From assembly GCA_035602605.1 (NCBI GenBank), contig DATNLZ010000038.1:1-34426 (forward strand): a stretch of 34,426 nucleotides of DNA, written 5' to 3'. The DNA comes from DASQHY01 sp035602605. Its GTDB lineage: Bacteria > Acidobacteriota > Terriglobia > Acidiferrales > UBA7541. The notes beneath the pieces were generated by a model. That model was not told the DNA's origin. It did no database searches and saw only the letters and a list, made by a program, of their open reading frames with translations. This document shows, piece after piece, positions 32,009 to 34,426 of this stretch (the stretch's first letter is position 1; the number at the start of each line of letters is the position of its first letter). A program made the position numbers and the translations under genes.

Positions 32009-32041
32009 GCCATCTCGGCCGCAAGGGCTCCAAGTCTAACC

Positions 32042-32686
32042 TTATTCCACGCCGGCAGAGTCACTTTTTGCCTCCTGGCGTTCCTGCCGGGCGAGATCCC
32101 TTTGGGTCTCCTGCAACAGCTCGCGCAACCTCATACGGGCCTTGTGTAATTGGGATTTCGAGTTGCCAATCGAACATCCCATAATATTGGCGATTTCGTT
32201 GTGCTCGTAGCCCTGCACGTCATGTAAGACAAAAACCGTCCGGTATCCGGGGGGCAACTGTTCGACGCACCTCTGTAAATTGACCCGGTCAATGGAGCCC
32301 GTCAATCGAAGGTCCGGCGCGCCAATATCCCTGCGTGGGCCGCCAGTCTCTTCGTCAGGTTCGGTGGTTTCCTCGAGAGAATCGGTCGGCAACGATTTCT
32401 TGCGCAAGCGCATGAGAACCACATTCACAGCCAGACGATGAAGCCAAGTAGAAAAAGCTGACTCACCACGGAACGTCGAAATTTTGCGAAATAACTGCAA
32501 AAACGCTTCCTGAGTGAGATCTTCGGCGTCCGAGGTATTACCGAGCATACGCAAGCACAGGGCGTACACGCGCCGGTTATGCAACCGATAGAGAAACTCG
32601 AAAGCCTTGGCATCGCCCTGCTGGGCGAGGCGAATGGCCTCCGCTTCCGACAGCTCGGTTGAGTCTGCTCGCTTGGTTCGAGCCAA
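32042..32686 (-). CDS. ECF-type RNA polymerase sigma factor
   Basis: A 214-residue extracytoplasmic-function sigma factor. Region 2 covers about 22-95 (AFEFLYRLHNRRVYALCLRM, DAEDLTQEAFLQLF, FRGESAFSTWLHRLAVN); region 4 covers about 140-190 (LPPGYRTVFVLHDVQGYEHN, EIANIMGC, SKSQLHKARMRLR). The start codon is TTG at 32686 with only weak ribosome-binding sequence. A strong AAGGAG lies further up without ATG, GTG or TTG after it (10 nt to an ATC). A promoter-like element lies about 90 nt upstream. It heads the anti-sigma, DUF4097, aroK cluster, so its activity is presumably held by the anti-sigma factor. Confidence 0.9.
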   Translation of the reverse strand: MARTKRADSTELSEAEAIRLAQQGDAKAFEFLYRLHNRRVYALCLRMLGNTSDAEDLTQEAFLQLFRKISTFRGESAFSTWLHRLAVNVVLMRLRKKSLPTDSLEETTEPDEETGGPRRDIGAPDLRLTGSIDRVNLQRCVEQLPPGYRTVFVLHDVQGYEHNEIANIMGCSIGNSKSQLHKARMRLRELLQETQRDLARQERQEAKSDSAGVE

Positions 32687-32772
32687 TGGTTCCGAGGACG
32701 CTTCAGCTGCTAAGATGCGTCCCGCGCTCCTTGGAGTTGTCCCTGAGCGTGACTAAACAGCTATAAAGAGAC

Positions 32773-32801
32773 AATTTAGGTGGCTGTTCGCAAGGTGTCA
32801 A
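32773..32801 (-). promoter_or_regulatory. Putative sigma-70 promoter of the ECF operon
   Basis: On the - strand a perfect TTGACA (32796-32801) and TAAATT (32773-32778) are separated by exactly 17 nt, 87 nt before the sigma start. This suggests housekeeping rather than autoregulated transcription. Confidence 0.5.
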
Positions 32802-32880
32802 AACGTATCGCAAGGCGGTCTTGACCAGGTCCTCTTACGACCAGGCACGTACCTATTTTCTTCAGATTACGGTCGCGCGT

Positions 32881-33570
32881 CTATGGCGAAAAGATACAAA
32901 CCGTGCCAACAGGACGTTTAGACTCATCCAGCAATTTTTGATGAAATGCGCGGAGGGCATCATCGGGTAAAAGCTGGAGGAAGGATTTCAGAACAATGAC
33001 AGTTTCCAGCAGGCAGATATTCATATCGAGGTGAAGTGTGCCCAGAGATTCCCACTCAAGGGTCGGCGCCATCGATACGCTCTCTGCAACCTCTTCGGCA
33101 GACTGCCGGAAGCGCAAGGCCAGATCTTCGGCGAGCTCGGAGAGGGAGTGAAGTTTGTGAAAAAACCTGGACCGGCCGGAGAACAGTATATGGCTAAGAA
33201 TATTATTCACACGCGCGATTCGGTCACCAATCGAACTCCGGAAGTTCTCCCGATTCAAGGGCGTTACGCTTGGCAGGGCGGACATGTTTCGTGTCTGCTC
33301 GTGCACCGTGCGAAGAACCATAAGGAGTTGGCCACGCAAACGATCAAAGAGATCTGCTGTCAGGCCAAGCCCTTCGCGGGCTTGCAAAATCGAACCCTGG
33401 GCGCGCAGAGCGATGGTCTCGTTGAAGGCAACGCTCAGGATGTTATAGGAGATGTCGAGCTGTGCGCTGACGGCCCCGAATAGCCCGCGCTTCTCAGCAG
33501 GCAGCCAGGCGATCCAAAGCTGAAGCGGAGTCTTAGACTGCGCCGGTCGCCTCGCCGTTAGACTACTCAC
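32881..33570 (-). CDS. Uncharacterised all-helical protein
   Basis: A 229-residue protein with no membrane span or signal peptide and no family I recognise. It looks helical throughout (for example AEKRGLFGAVSAQLDISYNI, GDRIARVNNILSHILFSGRS, and SELAEDLALRFRQSAEEV). The start GTG 33570 is supported by GGAGG 4 nt upstream, and an extended -10 promoter (TGC-TATACT) lies about 20-28 nt before it. It lies next to the sigma operon but has its own promoter. Cysteines are few and there is no clear catalytic motif. Function unknown. Confidence 0.7.
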   Translation of the reverse strand: MSSLTARRPAQSKTPLQLWIAWLPAEKRGLFGAVSAQLDISYNILSVAFNETIALRAQGSILQAREGLGLTADLFDRLRGQLLMVLRTVHEQTRNMSALPSVTPLNRENFRSSIGDRIARVNNILSHILFSGRSRFFHKLHSLSELAEDLALRFRQSAEEVAESVSMAPTLEWESLGTLHLDMNICLLETVIVLKSFLQLLPDDALRAFHQKLLDESKRPVGTVCIFSP

Positions 33571-33589
33571 ATGGCCTCCGAGGGAGCAC

Positions 33590-33617
33590 AGTATAGCAGA
33601 AAGTGCAGCGACGTCAG
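33590..33617 (-). promoter_or_regulatory. Putative promoter of the helical-protein gene
   Basis: On the - strand CTGACG (33612-33617), a 16-nt spacer and TATACT (33590-33595) preceded by TGC (extended -10). The predicted start lies about 13 nt before the GTG, just upstream of the ribosome-binding site. Confidence 0.5.
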
Positions 33618-33842
33618 AAGCAGGAGCCGTTTCTTGACTGGATAAGGACAGCGCCCCTCAAAGTTGCACCCCTCACCCTTTTGACTATTATAGTGCAATT
33701 TCACTGTCGGGGGATATCTGCGTTGCGTGCCCCGGCGTGCCCCGCTCGTCCGTTGTTCGCGGCGTGACCGCGCAGGCGTTTGTATCCCCTCGATCGCTCC
33801 CATTTTTCGTTTCTTATTCCACGAGCACATGTTTCGTTTTGA

Positions 33843-33911
33843 CTATTTTTTCGCGGCGCGCCGGAGCCCCTGCAAAGCCTGTTCCTTCAGCTGCTTCTCG
33901 AAAGATGCCAT
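33843..33911 (-). CDS. Candidate very small protein, 22 residues
   Basis: From ATG 33911 on the - strand, beginning MASFEKQLKEQALQGLRRAA and ending in two lysines before TAG. GGGG stands 4 nt before the ATG. The peptide looks like a charged amphipathic helix. The same frame stays open upstream to a GTG at 33992, giving a 49-residue version containing YPDGTRQTEINILRGN, which also looks protein-like. It is on the same strand as the Crp/Fnr gene and 50-130 nt downstream of it. Conservation is unknown, so this is tentative. Confidence 0.35.
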   Translation of the reverse strand: MASFEKQLKEQALQGLRRAAKK

Positions 33912-34042
33912 ATTGCCCCGCAGAATGTTTATTTCTGTTTGGCGCGTGCCGTCAGGGTACGTCGAGCAGATACTCGAAGGGCGAATGAGCACGAGTTAAT
34001 CATTGCCTCAGGGTGATAACAATTTTCTCCCGGTGAAGAGGG

Positions 34043-34426
34043 TTAGTCGTGCAGGACTACGCTTAGCAGGGAAGTATTGATGTGCAGACCGCCATTGTAT
34101 TCGATAAAGCCCATCTTGCGGAATTTATTCATGAAAAAATTCACTCGCGACCTGGTTGTCCCGATCATTTCCGCAAGCATTTCTTGCGAGATTTTGGGAA
34201 CAATCTTCTCCGGCTTATCTTGTTTGCCGTACCGGGCCAGCAGCAGTAGTGTTCTCGCCAGCCGTTTCTCGCTCGAGTTGAATAACTGATCGACCAAGTC
34301 CTCCTCGATTCGGATGTTCCGTCCAAGCATGTAAGCGATGAAACGGTCGGAAAACGCATGTTCCTCATGGAGCACGCGAACCATCTCATTTTTTTCAATC
34401 GTTAGTGCAGTCGTGGGTGTAATCGC
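34043..34426 (-). CDS. Crp/Fnr-family transcription regulator, C-terminal part
   Basis: The gene runs off the right edge of the window, so only the last 127 codons are visible (frame continues through 34426 with TALTIEKNEMVRVLHEE). The sequence has the dimerisation helix region (AFSDRFIAYMLGRNIRIEED), the segment FNSSEKRLARTLLLLA and the winged-helix DNA-binding part (ISQEMLAEMIGTTRSRVNFF, MNKFRKMGFIEYNGG). This is the Crp-type HTH with recognition helix TRSRVNFFMNKF. An internal ATG at 34384 is not the true start. The effector-binding cyclic-nucleotide-like domain lies outside the window, so the ligand cannot be judged. Confidence 0.9.
   Translation of the reverse strand, partial: AITPTTALTIEKNEMVRVLHEEHAFSDRFIAYMLGRNIRIEEDLVDQLFNSSEKRLARTLLLLARYGKQDKPEKIVPKISQEMLAEMIGTTRSRVNFFMNKFRKMGFIEYNGGLHINTSLLSVVLHD

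Larger units (their letters stand above)
33571..34042. other. Intergenic region between the helical protein and the Crp/Fnr gene
   Basis: This 472-nt stretch holds the promoter at 33590-33617, a TATAAT on the - strand (33687-33692) without a good -35, and one candidate tiny gene on the - strand (33843-33911). Otherwise nothing recognisable is seen. Confidence 0.5.

Noticed and set aside
33687..33692. Perfect TATAAT on the - strand
   Set aside because: No -35 at the right distance and a better extended -10 lies nearer the gene start.

Overview
The window reads as a chromosomal segment of a soil-type Acidobacteriota bacterium (Terriglobia/Acidobacteriia-like). This placement is inference from gene content and protein style: an RpoB with a cysteine-rich insert, acidobacterial-looking HTH, DUF4097 and Crp/Fnr proteins, and the order tuf-rpmG-tRNA-Trp-secE-nusG-rplKAJL-rpoBC. 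No species can be named from the sequence alone.

Region 1 (1-12845, all + strand) is the transcription/translation superoperon: the 3' end of tuf, rpmG, tRNA-Trp(CCA), secE, nusG, rplK, rplA, rplJ, rplL, rpoB and rpoC, closed by a strong intrinsic terminator at 12809-12842. It is intact and conventional except for an approximately 59-residue, eight-cysteine insert near the RpoB N-terminus, a TTG start on rpoC, and only 14 nt between rplA and rplJ, so no room for a classical L10 leader there.

Region 2 (12850-17100) holds a membrane-bound hybrid sensor kinase (three PAS domains, HisKA, HATPase, receiver) with its own promoter, facing an uncharacterised exported or lipoprotein gene on the - strand.

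Region 3 (17100-21070, + strand) is a three-gene metabolic operon behind a hairpin-rich leader: a HAD hydrolase, a LarA-like (lactate racemase/DUF2088) nickel-pincer enzyme and 6-phosphogluconate dehydrogenase. Together they suggest sugar-acid (aldonate) metabolism.

Region 4 (21180-25820, - strand) carries a 29-residue membrane peptide, a short MerR-like protein, a DinB-fold protein, gatA, gatC and ispG. Region 5 (25820-28920) has a RibD/DHFR-like reductase bracketed by two copies of a hairpin-forming dispersed repeat, an HD-domain protein and a zinc-ribbon/XRE regulator.

Region 6 (28920-34426, - strand) is an ECF sigma factor / zf-HC2 anti-sigma / DUF4097 / shikimate kinase / secreted-protein cluster, an unknown helical protein upstream of it with its own promoter, and the C-terminal part of a Crp/Fnr-family regulator cut by the window edge. 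No CRISPR array, transposase, prophage or rRNA gene is visible.
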